Assembly (NCBI GenBank): GCA_050008495.1
Contig: JBEKMN010000038.1
Location: 1-64,000, forward strand
Source of the DNA: CAVROP01 sp050008495
Lineage (GTDB): Bacteria > Acidobacteriota > Terriglobia > UBA7540
Length of the DNA: 64,000 bases
Direction of reading: 5' to 3'
Notes under the pieces: generated by a model
What the model was told of the DNA's origin: nothing
What the model saw: only the letters and a program-made list of their open reading frames with translations
Databases searched by the model: none
Part shown: positions 34,726 through 43,549 of the stretch, one piece after another
Layout: each line of letters begins with the position of its first letter
Numbering within the stretch: position 1 is the first letter of the stretch
Translations under genes and position numbers: made by a program

Positions 34726-35604
34726 TCAGGATTGAGAGGGGGTCTTTGGACCTGGGGTCGTCTTGTCTGCGGCGCTCGAGGTCGAGGAACGAGTCGCGGC
34801 CGCGCCCCCAGGACTCGCCACAGGAGCGGGTTGGGCGCGCTCGGGTGCAGGCGCAGAAGGCGGCTTGTTGACTACAACTGTAGCCTCTGGCTCCGCCGGA
34901 TGAGCGGGCGCCCCTGCCGCCGGCTGGGCTTGCGGTGGCGAGGGAGGCGCAACTTCGTGCGGCGCCTGCGCCTTCGGAGCCCTTGGCGGCCAGGGCCGGG
35001 GAGCTGATCGGCCTTCCGATTGAGGGCGTCGCCCCTGCGCTGGAGTAGACTGCGAAATGGGACGGAAGACAATCTCGATCTGGACTTTGTCCAGATCGCT
35101 GTCGCCAAGTTCAATTATCTGGTCAAAGCCTTCCTGCCGAATGTCCGTCTTGGTCTGCCCAAAAGCCAGGTAGTGACGCTCGATTACGGCAGCGCCGACC
35201 GACCTTTCCCGCAGCCGATCGCGCTCGATACAGGTCTCCAGCGGGACGTCAAAAAGGCAGATCACAGACGGAACCTGAAACCTCTTTGCCAGTTCCACGA
35301 ACTCCCGGCGGTGGGGCGGGGCGAGCGCCGTAGAATCCACCACGCAGAGCCGGTTCAACCCCAATCGCAATTCCGTCAGGCAGCGGACCAGCGCGAACGC
35401 CTGGGTGTTGAATCGCTGGTCCCGCTCGTCGTCGCACACCCGGCCTCTCGCCCAGTCAGACGAGATGATGTGCGTGGGGCGAAAGTGGCGCTGCGCAAAA
35501 GTAGACTTCCCGCAGGCAGCCGGTCCGCAAAGCAAAACGATGGAAGGGCGGATCAGCCTTACCCGTTTCTCTTGGCTCTGATTGACTGTTTGTTCTTGTG
35601 CCAT
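34726..35604 (-). CDS. Pnkp-like P-loop kinase with Pro/Ala-rich tail
   Basis: A 292-residue protein. Residues 18-175 are a P-loop kinase domain like the 5'-OH polynucleotide kinase of bacterial Pnkp: Walker A GPAACGKST (27-35), SSDWARGRVCDDE, VVDSTALAPPHRREFVELA, and the lid RDRLRERSVG. From about 185 the chain becomes low-complexity, Pro/Ala-rich with basic patches (APRPWPPRAPKAQAP), probably disordered. The phosphatase and ligase domains of Pnkp are absent, so this may be a nucleic-acid or other small-molecule kinase. It is transcribed alone. Confidence 0.78.
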   Translation of the reverse strand: MAQEQTVNQSQEKRVRLIRPSIVLLCGPAACGKSTFAQRHFRPTHIISSDWARGRVCDDERDQRFNTQAFALVRCLTELRLGLNRLCVVDSTALAPPHRREFVELAKRFQVPSVICLFDVPLETCIERDRLRERSVGAAVIERHYLAFGQTKTDIRQEGFDQIIELGDSDLDKVQIEIVFRPISQSTPAQGRRPQSEGRSAPRPWPPRAPKAQAPHEVAPPSPPQAQPAAGAPAHPAEPEATVVVNKPPSAPAPERAQPAPVASPGGAAATRSSTSSAADKTTPGPKTPSQS

Positions 35605-35779
35605 AGTCGTTATCGTGGTTCGTTTCGCGATGTGTTGATTTGTTCATGCTCGCGTCGAACTCAAAGACCTAAGGGTCTGAAGGCTCTCCCGCGAACCTCC
35701 TGACCTCAAGATATAAGATACCGGACGCTGGGGAATGGTTGCTCTTGGGGTTTTCCGCTTCCGGGCTCTTCTCCCGCGA

Positions 35780-38176
35780 TCATTGTCCCAGACCAACCGA
35801 GCATTCGTGCTGCTCGCGGGCCACACGTTCCTCCGCCAAGTAGGCTCGAGTGCGGCGAGTCAACTCATCGAAGTCCACTTGGTGGGCGTCGAACTCCGGC
35901 CCGTCAACGCACGCAAACCGGACTTTCCCGCCTACCGTGACCCTGCATCCTCCGCACATCCCGGTGCCATCCACCATAATGGGATTGAGGCTGGCGTAGG
36001 TATGAACGCCCCACTCCCGAGTGACTTCGGCTGCCGCGCGCATCATGGGGATTGGCCCGATCACATGCGCCGCGCCGATCTCGCCATCGTGGCTCTGCCG
36101 CCAGACGCGCATCAGATCCACGACCGTGCCGTGCACGCCCGCGGTGCCGTCATCGGTCGCCCAATAGACCTCGTCGGCCGCCGCGCGCAATTCCTCGTCC
36201 AGGATGATGAGCGACGACGAGCGTGCCCCGCATAATGCCGTGACGTGGTTGCCCGCCTTTCGGAAGGCCCGCGCCACCGGCAGCAACTCGGCCACACCCA
36301 CTCCTCCCGCCAGGCACAGGACGTTGCCGACGTTCTCGATGCTGGCCGGCTCACCCAGAGGCCCCAGCAGGTCCGCCAGGCGATCGCCGGCTTCCAGCCG
36401 TACTGTAGTCCTACTTGTCTTGCCTAGCGCCTGCACGACCAGGGTCAGGCTGCCCTTCGCCGCATCCCCGTCCACAATCGTCAGCGGAATGCGCTCGCTG
36501 GTTTGGGTCGGCCGGGTGATGATGAACTGCCCGGGCTTCCACCGCCTGGCAATTTCCGGCGCTTCCACCTGCAACCAGGCGATCTCCGGGGTGAGCAGCC
36601 GCTTCGCCAAAATCAGGTTGCCGGCCGGTGGCACAGGCACTCCTGCCTGTGCGCTGCCGGACGTCACAGCCAAGAGTGGCTGTGCTACAGGTGCGCTGTC
36701 GGACGGCTCAACCAAGAGTGGCTGTGCCACGGGTGGCTGATAATTAAGGGCGTTGTGAATGGCCGCGGCGGCCGCGCGCCCGTCGCGCATGGCGAGGATC
36801 ACCGTCGATCCGCCTCGCACCACGTCGCCGCCCGCAAAAACGTTGGGCATACTGGTCATACCGCTGTCGTCAATCACCACCTTGCCGCGCTTGGTCACAA
36901 GCTGGGGAGTGGCGCGCTGCACGGTCGGGTTGGGGCTTTGACCGATCGCCATCACCACCGTATCCACCTCCATGCGAAATTCCGAACCCGGCATGGGCAC
37001 CGGTGAGGGCCGCCCGGATTCATCAACCTCTCCCAACTGCATGCGGATGCACTCCATTTCGCGCAGGATACCCTTCTCGTCCCCGAAGAGGCGAACCGGG
37101 GCGGCCAGGAAATCGAAGTGCACTCCTTCTTCCTCGGCGTGCTCGATCTCCTCCAACCGGGCGCGCAACTCCGTGCGGCCCCGCCGGAACATGATGGTGG
37201 TTTCGCTGCCCATACGCCGCGACCAGCGGGCCGCATCCATAGCGGAGTTGCCGCCGCCCACCACCACCACCCGCTTGCCGATGCGAATCGGAGTGTCGGA
37301 CTCCGGAAAGCGGAAAGCCTCCATGAGGTTCAGTCGCGTCAGGTATTCGTTGGCGGTGTAGACTCCAATAAGGTTCTCGCCGGGAATGTTCATCAAATGC
37401 GGAAGGCCGGCGCCGGTGCCGAGGAATATGGCCTGGAATCCTTCCGCGAACAACTCGTCCACTGCTTCCGTTTTGCCCACGATGAAGTCCGTGCGAAACT
37501 CCACGCCCATGCTGCGCAGGCGATTCACTTCGTCGTGAATGATTTCACGCGGCAGGCGGAAATTGGGAATGCCGTAAGCCAGCACTCCACCCAAGCCGTG
37601 CAAGGCCTCGAAAATCGTCACCCGGTAGCCGTGCCGGATCAGATCGTAGGCCGCAATCAGAGAGGCAGGACCGCTCCCCACGAGCGCCACGCGCGGGCCA
37701 CCGTGCGCCGGCGCTGGAGGTGGAGCGGAGGCTGTTCGACGATGGTAATCGGCCGCGAAACGCTCCAGCGAACCGATGGCCACCGGGTCCAGTTTCTTTC
37801 CCAACAGGCAGGCGCGTTCGCAGAAGAGTTCGTGCTGGCACACCCGGCCGCAAATGCCCGGAAAAGGACTCTCCTCGCTGATCTTGTCGAATGCCCCGGC
37901 AAAATCGCCCACTGACATCAAGCCAATGAAGCCTTTGACGTTGATATGCAAGGGGCAAGCATCGACGCAGGTCGGATTCTTACACTGCAGGCAGCGAAGC
38001 GCCTCAACTTGAACCTGAGCGAGGGAAAAACCCAGAGCGACCTCTTCCGGACCCCGCAGCCGCTCTTCCGGCGAAAGCAACGGCAAGGCTTGGCGAGGCG
38101 CTTTGGGATTGGGTTTCACTCGGGGCCGGTTCTCAGGCGCCGGAGTTCCTACGGTAGTCATGTTCTGGGTGCTCAA
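35780..38176 (-). CDS. Fused NfnB-NfnA-type oxidoreductase (GltD-like plus ferredoxin-NADP reductase-like)
   Basis: A 798-residue fusion. Residues about 35-475 match NfnB/GltD: two [4Fe-4S] sets (C62/C65/C70/C74 and C109/C113/C119/C123), FAD motif VALVGSGPAS and NADPH motif VVVVGGGNSAMDAA. Residues about 520-785 match NfnA/dihydroorotate dehydrogenase B subunit: flavin RxPLT-like ERIPLTIVD, GGVGVAELLP, and [2Fe-2S] cysteines in MCGGCRVTVGGKVRFACVDG. Nfn enzymes use NADPH, NADH and ferredoxin by electron bifurcation. Residues 481-520 join the halves and come from repeats. A TTG start is used: GAAGGAGG lies six bases upstream of it, against 21 from the first ATG. Confidence 0.9.
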   Translation of the reverse strand: MSTQNMTTVGTPAPENRPRVKPNPKAPRQALPLLSPEERLRGPEEVALGFSLAQVQVEALRCLQCKNPTCVDACPLHINVKGFIGLMSVGDFAGAFDKISEESPFPGICGRVCQHELFCERACLLGKKLDPVAIGSLERFAADYHRRTASAPPPAPAHGGPRVALVGSGPASLIAAYDLIRHGYRVTIFEALHGLGGVLAYGIPNFRLPREIIHDEVNRLRSMGVEFRTDFIVGKTEAVDELFAEGFQAIFLGTGAGLPHLMNIPGENLIGVYTANEYLTRLNLMEAFRFPESDTPIRIGKRVVVVGGGNSAMDAARWSRRMGSETTIMFRRGRTELRARLEEIEHAEEEGVHFDFLAAPVRLFGDEKGILREMECIRMQLGEVDESGRPSPVPMPGSEFRMEVDTVVMAIGQSPNPTVQRATPQLVTKRGKVVIDDSGMTSMPNVFAGGDVVRGGSTVILAMRDGRAAAAAIHNALNYQPPVAQPLLVEPSDSAPVAQPLLAVTSGSAQAGVPVPPAGNLILAKRLLTPEIAWLQVEAPEIARRWKPGQFIITRPTQTSERIPLTIVDGDAAKGSLTLVVQALGKTSRTTVRLEAGDRLADLLGPLGEPASIENVGNVLCLAGGVGVAELLPVARAFRKAGNHVTALCGARSSSLIILDEELRAAADEVYWATDDGTAGVHGTVVDLMRVWRQSHDGEIGAAHVIGPIPMMRAAAEVTREWGVHTYASLNPIMVDGTGMCGGCRVTVGGKVRFACVDGPEFDAHQVDFDELTRRTRAYLAEERVAREQHECSVGLGQ
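36622..36738. repeat. Palindromic repeats coding the nfn fusion linker
   Basis: GGCACAGGCACTCCTGCCTG near 36630-36650 and two copies of AGCCAAGAGTGGCTGTG, spaced about 45 bases (36670-36735), encode PVAQPLLVEPSDSAPVAQPL in the linker between the NfnB and NfnA halves. The first unit is the word also seen at 28571-28653. Confidence 0.8.
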
Positions 38177-39235
38177 AGTCAGCCTCCTTCAAACGGTGTG
38201 AGATTGAACCTGGGGGAATTCCGAAGCGTGGGCTTGAGAGCGACATAATGTCAGACTTACGGTTCCCAAAATCCATAAAAAGAACTGCAATTCCCTTGCC
38301 AGCCTGTCACCGCAGTCAGACGCCAGGGGCGAGTCGACCTCGCCAGTTCGTAGCCGCCGGATGCTTCTGCAACACCCTGCACGCGCTTTAAGCGACATTT
38401 CGCAACCTCCGAGGCTTATCAACCTGACCAGCCGCTGCAAAAACTGTCGGCGGGCTCGCCGCAGGAATCGACAATGTGGCATTTGAAACACTTGCGATTT
38501 GGGAAAGTGGGCCATTGTGCCCAATTCGAGTCGAGAAGTCGAGAGTCGAGAGTTGAGAGTCGAAGAGTGACAAACCGTCGGCATCGTCGCGATTGACTTT
38601 CTGGTTCGGCTTCAGAACTCCTCGACTGTTCGACTCCTCGACTTCTCGACTCTTTATTTTCATAGACATTCTCGCTTTGTTCCCTCAATTTTGGAGTGCG
38701 GCAGCAAAGCTGCCGCCGTTCGGCTGCCGGCAACGACCCCACAAAACCACGATAATAAAGCCCTCTCATAGGGGAGGGCTGTCGATTCGTGGGCGGCGGT
38801 CATCTGTAGCCGACTTGTTGTCACCTGCCCGGCCTCGCCTTGGCGCTCGGAGGACTTGACTTCGTTTGCGCAAATTGTGCTGTTCTTGCTCCTTTCAGCG
38901 CGTAATTGGTGCTAATTCGTGCGTAAAACGCGCACAATCTGCACCACTGAAAAAAGTGATGTGCTTTGTTTTCAGGTACTTCTTAGCTTCGTTCCCACTG
39001 TTTTTCATTTTTTGTAGTTTCCTACATTCCCCCATAGCCGGGACCCTTCCGCTTTCCTTTGCGCCTCGGCGCGGCCCAGCACTTGCCTGCGACAATGTGT
39101 CCACAAAAAGACCACCATGGTAGGCTATCACAAGTCCGTGAGGTTGTCAAGCAGAAAATGCAAAAAAACTGTAATTCATGGTAAGATACCTTCCCATCAG
39201 GGCATCCACCGTCAGGGTAGCCGAGGCTCAGCGCG
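38177..39235. other. 1.06-kb gap between nfn and the kinase: repeats and upstream region
   Basis: The left half holds a GTCGAGAAGTCGAGAGTCGA array (38522-38575) and its inverted partner (38620-38652), plus GCGGCAGCAAAGCTGCCGCC near 38700-38720. The right half (38860-39235) is AT-richer and probably holds the promoter of the kinase gene, with GTGCGTAAAACGCGCAC hairpin near 38921-38937. A short minus-strand Cys-rich peptide (KCFKCHIVDSCGEPADSFC, about 38430-38500) has no start codon in frame and is noted as a possible remnant. I see no intact gene. Confidence 0.6.
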
Positions 39236-42118
39236 ATGACCGGCACAACCGTCTCCCACTACCGCATCCTGGAGAAGCTCGGGGGCGGAGGAATGGGTGT
39301 GGTCTACAAAGCTGAGGACACGAAGCTCCACCGCTTCGTGGCGCTCAAATTCCTGCCGGAGGAAATGTCCAGGAACCATCAGGCGCTCGAGCGCTTCCAG
39401 CGCGAAGCCCAGGCCGCCTCCGCCCTCAACCACCCCAACATTTGCACCATCCACGATATTGACGAGCACGGGGGTCACCCGTTTATCGCCATGGAGTTGC
39501 TGGAGGGACAGACTCTGCGCGAGCGCCTGGAAAACACGAAACTCGAAAATCGAAATTCGAAATTCGGTCCCGGTGCTCTTGCTGTCGGCGAGTTGCTCGA
39601 ACTTGCCATCCAGATTGCCGACGGGTTGGATGCCGCGCACGCCAAGGGTATTGTGCACCGCGACATCAAGCCGGCGAACGTTTTCATCACCAGCCGGGGA
39701 GTTCCGAAGATTCTGGATTTTGGCTTGGCGAAGCTGACGGTAGGGGCGAGCGGCGCTCGTCCGTTGGAGAAGGCCGAACGCCGTTCGGACCTATTGCAGA
39801 AGGCCGAACGCCGTTCGGCCCTACAAGAGACGCCCACCCTTTCCCTTGACCTCGATTATCTCACCAGCCCCGGCGCGACCGTGGGGACGGTGGCCTACAT
39901 GAGCCCGGAACAGGCGCGAGGCGAGGAAGTGGACACGCGCACGGACTTGTTCAGCTTGGGCGCGGTGCTCTACGAGATGGCGACGGGCCGGCAGGCGTTC
40001 AGCGGCGCCAGCACGGCCACCGTCTTTACGGCCATTCTGCGCGACCAGCCACCCCGGCCATCGCAGGTGAATCCAGAATTGCCGGCGGAGCTGGACAGGA
40101 TTATCGACAAGGCGCTGGAGAAGGACCGCAGCTTGCGCTATCAACATGCCTCGGAACTTCGCGGCGATTTGAAGCGCCTGAAGCGCGATACGGATTCGAG
40201 CCGTGGCGCCGCTGCCGTCCCGCCGGGTGGGCGCGACGTAGGGGCAGGCCTTGTGCCTGCCCCGGGGCCGGACAGCGGCGTAGCGGCGGGTTTACCCCGC
40301 CACTTTGAAAATGGCGGCGTAAAGCCGCCGCTACAAATCGACAGCTCCGATTCGCAGATCATCGCGGGCCTGCTGAAGCGCCACAAGAAAGCCATCATGG
40401 CATTGATGGCAGTCGGGATAGTGACTGTGGCCATCATCCTCTATGCCCTCCATCGCGCCTCGATCCACGCCCCGGCTCCACCAGCCGCCTTGGAGTTTAC
40501 GCGCGTGACGGGCAGCGGCGACGTGCAGCAAGCGGACATCTCACCCGATGGCAAGTACGTGGCCTACGTGCGGGAGACGGCAGGCAAGCGAAGCCTCTGG
40601 CTGAAGCAACTGGCCACGGAGAGTGACGTGCAGATTGTCGCCCTGGGCGAAGATTCTTGCCCCGGCCTTGCATTCTCACCCGATGAAAGCTACGTCTACT
40701 TTGTTCGGAGGGATCGTCTGAAACAGAGCGGCGATCTTTATCAAGTGCCGTCCCTGGGCGGAACGCCAAGAAAGATGTTGGCGGAAATTTCCGGCCCGCC
40801 GGCATTCTCACCGGATGGCCAGCGGTTTGCCTTTGTGCGGTCGAACTCCGCTGGTGAGGACAGCTTGTTGACCGCCTCGCTGGATGGCTCTGGCGAGCGC
40901 GTGTTGGCATCTTACAAGGTACCCGAGGGAATCGCGGGGCACCGCGTCGCGTGGTCTCCGGATGGCAAGACCCTCGCCTTGTATATAAGCGGCCAGTTGT
41001 TCCTGAGCACTATCGCGGCGGAAGGCGGTCTGGCCAAGTCGGTGGCTGGCGCATATTGGAATGGAATCGAGGATCTCATCTGGCTCCCTGCAAGCCGACA
41101 CTTGGTCGTTGCCGGCGTTCGCCAAGGGGCGCCGGGGTCCGAGAGTTTTCAGCTTTACGAAGTCTCGGTTGAGCGAGGCGAATTCCGCCAGATCACTCAC
41201 GACCTATCGACCTACACAGAAGTGCGGACGGACGGAAAGTCGCTGCTGGCTTTGCAGAAGCAGGTTCTCGCGACCCTCCAGGTCGCCACGCCGGCCAAGG
41301 AGTTCGAAGCCAAGACTTTGAGCGCCGGAAACCAAACCTACGACGGCGGGTGGGGTCTGGCGTGGACACCGGACGGGAAAATCGTTTATTCCTCATCTCA
41401 TAACGGACACGGTGACCTTTGGGAGATGGGCGCGGACGGCTCGAACCTTCAACGGCTGACCAGCAACGAATTATCCAGGGATGCCTGGTGGCCCGAACTC
41501 TCTCTGCGTGGCGGCTTCATCGCCTTCGCCCGGTGGGATCCGAGTGGCCCGATAAACATCTGGCGCGTCGATATGGACGGTGGTAATCTGAAACACCTTA
41601 CCCAGGGTAAGTTTGACGTACTTCCCGCTATATCGCCGGATGGCCGGTGGGTGGTCTTCACCAGCGCCCAGGGCGGCAAGCACGCTCTGATGAAAGTCTC
41701 GAGTGGAGGCGGCCCAGCGTCCCAGTTGACGGACTACACTTCATGGTCGCCATCCGTCTCCCCGGACGGCAAGTGGATCGCCTGCTTGTACTATACCGGC
41801 CAGAATCAGCCGCTCAGCCTGGCGATGGTCCCTTTCGCGGGCGGCCAACCCGCCAAGGTTTTCCCGCTGCCCGCCACTGTTGCCGGCGATCTTTCAGGCA
41901 TTCATTGGACTCCCGATGGTCGCGCCATTTCTTTCATCAACAGCGTGAATGGCGTGGGCAACATCTGGGAACAACCGATGGAGGGTGGCCCACCGAAAGC
42001 CGTAACGCATTTCACATCGGACAAGATCTTCCGTTTCGATTGGTCCCGCGATGGCCGCCTGGCCCTCTCCCGCGGCACCGACACGACCGATGCGATGTTG
42101 ATCAAGAATTTCCAATGA
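39236..42118 (+). CDS. Transmembrane Ser/Thr protein kinase with TolB/WD40-like propeller
   Basis: A 960-residue receptor-like kinase. The cytoplasmic kinase domain (about 8-310) has GGGGMGVVYKA, K38, E57, HRDIKPAN (141-148), DFG (161-163) and the MSPEQARG segment at 222-229. A single membrane helix lies at about 385-405, then a C-terminal beta-propeller of TolB/WD40-type repeats (ADISPDGKYVAYVRE, LAFSPDESYVYFVRR, SPDGRWVVFTSAQGG). Such kinases sense extracytoplasmic signals. Repeat-derived residues occur at about 99-112, in the activation loop (168-198) and in the juxtamembrane linker (334-367). The HRD and DFG residues are intact, so activity is likely. Confidence 0.93.
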   Translation: MTGTTVSHYRILEKLGGGGMGVVYKAEDTKLHRFVALKFLPEEMSRNHQALERFQREAQAASALNHPNICTIHDIDEHGGHPFIAMELLEGQTLRERLENTKLENRNSKFGPGALAVGELLELAIQIADGLDAAHAKGIVHRDIKPANVFITSRGVPKILDFGLAKLTVGASGARPLEKAERRSDLLQKAERRSALQETPTLSLDLDYLTSPGATVGTVAYMSPEQARGEEVDTRTDLFSLGAVLYEMATGRQAFSGASTATVFTAILRDQPPRPSQVNPELPAELDRIIDKALEKDRSLRYQHASELRGDLKRLKRDTDSSRGAAAVPPGGRDVGAGLVPAPGPDSGVAAGLPRHFENGGVKPPLQIDSSDSQIIAGLLKRHKKAIMALMAVGIVTVAIILYALHRASIHAPAPPAALEFTRVTGSGDVQQADISPDGKYVAYVRETAGKRSLWLKQLATESDVQIVALGEDSCPGLAFSPDESYVYFVRRDRLKQSGDLYQVPSLGGTPRKMLAEISGPPAFSPDGQRFAFVRSNSAGEDSLLTASLDGSGERVLASYKVPEGIAGHRVAWSPDGKTLALYISGQLFLSTIAAEGGLAKSVAGAYWNGIEDLIWLPASRHLVVAGVRQGAPGSESFQLYEVSVERGEFRQITHDLSTYTEVRTDGKSLLALQKQVLATLQVATPAKEFEAKTLSAGNQTYDGGWGLAWTPDGKIVYSSSHNGHGDLWEMGADGSNLQRLTSNELSRDAWWPELSLRGGFIAFARWDPSGPINIWRVDMDGGNLKHLTQGKFDVLPAISPDGRWVVFTSAQGGKHALMKVSSGGGPASQLTDYTSWSPSVSPDGKWIACLYYTGQNQPLSLAMVPFAGGQPAKVFPLPATVAGDLSGIHWTPDGRAISFINSVNGVGNIWEQPMEGGPPKAVTHFTSDKIFRFDWSRDGRLALSRGTDTTDAMLIKNFQ
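39740..39830. repeat. Palindromic repeat insert in the kinase activation loop
   Basis: GTAGGGGCGAGCGGCGCTCG at 39740-39759 is followed by two copies of AGAAGGCCGAACGCCGTTCG (39769-39788 and 39799-39818). They are in frame and encode two KAERRS units between the DFG and SPE motifs, lengthening the activation loop. Confidence 0.8.
40235..40336. repeat. Repeat insert in the kinase juxtamembrane linker
   Basis: GTAGGGGCAGGCCTTGTGCC near 40239-40258 and a GTAGCGGCGGGTTTACCCCG...GCGGCGTAAAGCCGCCGCTAC segment at 40279-40335 encode DVGAGLVPAPG and GGVKPPLQ in frame. Confidence 0.75.
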
Positions 42119-42151
42119 CAGGCAAGACGATTTCGCGGTGCACGAAGAAAA

Positions 42152-42228
42152 GCAGATCCTTCGCTTCGCTCGGGATGACATCTCGTTCTCAGGATTACAT
42201 GTCATTCTGAGCGAAGCGAAGAATCTGC
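42152..42228. repeat. CTGAGCGAAGCGAAG inverted pair
   Basis: Copies at 42152-42180 and 42199-42228, with a decayed 18-base piece between. The outer flanks match those of 12765-12822. Confidence 0.82.
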
Positions 42229-42311
42229 ATTTGGTTGCGCTCCTGTGTTACGATGGCTTTTTGTTCACTCGATCTCCCGATCAACCGATTTCCCGATTCT
42301 GAGAGTCAGCG

Positions 42312-42677
42312 ATGATTCTGGCGATGGTAGACGACCTTCTGTTTCTCTCCAAAATTCAGGAGACAGCCAAGCACCTCGGTGTGGTGGTGAAAGCGGCGCA
42401 GCCGGAGGGCCTGCCGGAACTGGCAGTCGAGGCCGCTCCGACCGCCCTGATTATTGATCTTAACCATCGCTCCGCGAAGGCGCTGGAGATCTTGCGTGCC
42501 CTCAAGGCTGAGGCCAAGACCGAAAACATCCCGGCCGTGGGTTTTGTATCTCACGTCCAGAACGAACTCATTGCTGCGGCGCGAGACGCCGGCTGCGATC
42601 TCGTGCTGGCGCGCTCGGCTTTTGCCGGCCAACTGCCGAGTCTTCTTCAACGGTTTTCTGGTCCACAGACCGGGTAG
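42312..42677 (+). CDS. Receiver-like (response-regulator fold) single-domain protein
   Basis: A 121-residue CheY-fold protein. D7-D8 in AMVDDLL and the phospho-acceptor-like Asp in TALIIDLN (49) are present, but the conserved Lys of the final strand is replaced in LVLARSAF, so normal phosphorylation is doubtful. No output domain is attached. It follows the kinase gene by about 190 bases including a repeat pair, so joint function is possible but unproven. Confidence 0.75.
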   Translation: MILAMVDDLLFLSKIQETAKHLGVVVKAAQPEGLPELAVEAAPTALIIDLNHRSAKALEILRALKAEAKTENIPAVGFVSHVQNELIAAARDAGCDLVLARSAFAGQLPSLLQRFSGPQTG

Positions 42678-42765
42678 CTGGTGCAGCAGATACCGCCCTC
42701 CAAGGTGCCTTCGGCACATGCACTTTCAGAGCAGGAGGAGCGACAGTGACAGGGCAGAAAGCACA

Positions 42766-43230
42766 ACTCATTATTTGACGCCCCCGACGAAAATCAGCGG
42801 GCAGCCCATAGCGAATCTGGTCGCCTCGACCAGCGGCACGGACTCGGACTGGGTGGTGAAGCTGATTGATGTCTATCCCGACGAGGTGGCAGGCGAGCCG
42901 CACCTGGGAGGCTACCAACTGATGATCGCGGCGGATATCTCCCGCGGCCGCTATCGTGAAAGCTTCGAAACGCCCAAAGCCCTGGCGTCCGGTGAGCCGC
43001 TGCTCTATCGCTTCGCGCTTCCTACGGCGAACCACGTCTTCCTGCCGGGCCACCGGATCGTGGTGCAGATTCAGTCCGGTTGGTTCCCGCTCTACGACCG
43101 CAATCCCCAGACCTTCGTGCCCAATATCTTCTGGGCCAAGCCGGAGGATTTTCACAAGGCGACGCGGCGGGTCTACCACGCGCCGGGCCACGCGAGCTTC
43201 GTTGAACTGCCGGTGGTCGCCGCGCCTTGA
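42766..43230 (+). pseudogene. 3' remnant of a CocE/NonD (X-Pro dipeptidyl-peptidase-type) hydrolase
   Basis: About 155 codons matching the C-terminal non-catalytic jelly-roll of CocE/glutaryl-7-ACA acylase-type hydrolases: KISGQPIANLVASTSGTDSD, WVVKLIDVYPDE, LFRFALPTANHVFLPGHRIV-like and IQSGWFPLYDRNPQTF, ending TRRVYHAPGHASFVELPVV. The N-terminal alpha/beta-hydrolase part and any plausible start are absent; the frame upstream belongs to the receiver-like gene region. It is a truncated gene, probably not functional. Confidence 0.75.
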
Positions 43231-43549
43231 AAGTGCCGTTTGTAGGAGAGCCACCCGCATGGAGCGCAACATAAATCGTGGCACGGGCGTCCCGCCCGTG
43301 ATCACGGCCGGGACGGCCGTGCCACGAAAGGGTGTCACTGCGCGCCACGCGATTAGAGAATCCAACGACGCCACTTTCAATTACCGCAGCCCGCGCCGCC
43401 CGCTTGCATTACCGTGGTAATATCGAGTCATGACATTGGCGCGATCCAAAGTTACAAAGCTGTAGACTTTGCCACTCGCAAGCTCTTTTCGCAGCAGAAC
43501 GAATTGCAAAGGACTTGGGCATTCAACCTTCACAGGAGGAACTTCAAGT
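43231..43549. other. Upstream region of sodC: repeat cluster and palindrome
   Basis: A GTGGCACGGGCGTCCCGCCC-type hairpin cluster lies at 43278-43325, and a 14-bp palindrome ATTACC-GT-GGTAAT at 43408-43421 may be an operator for sodC 130 bases downstream. No gene is seen. Confidence 0.5.
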
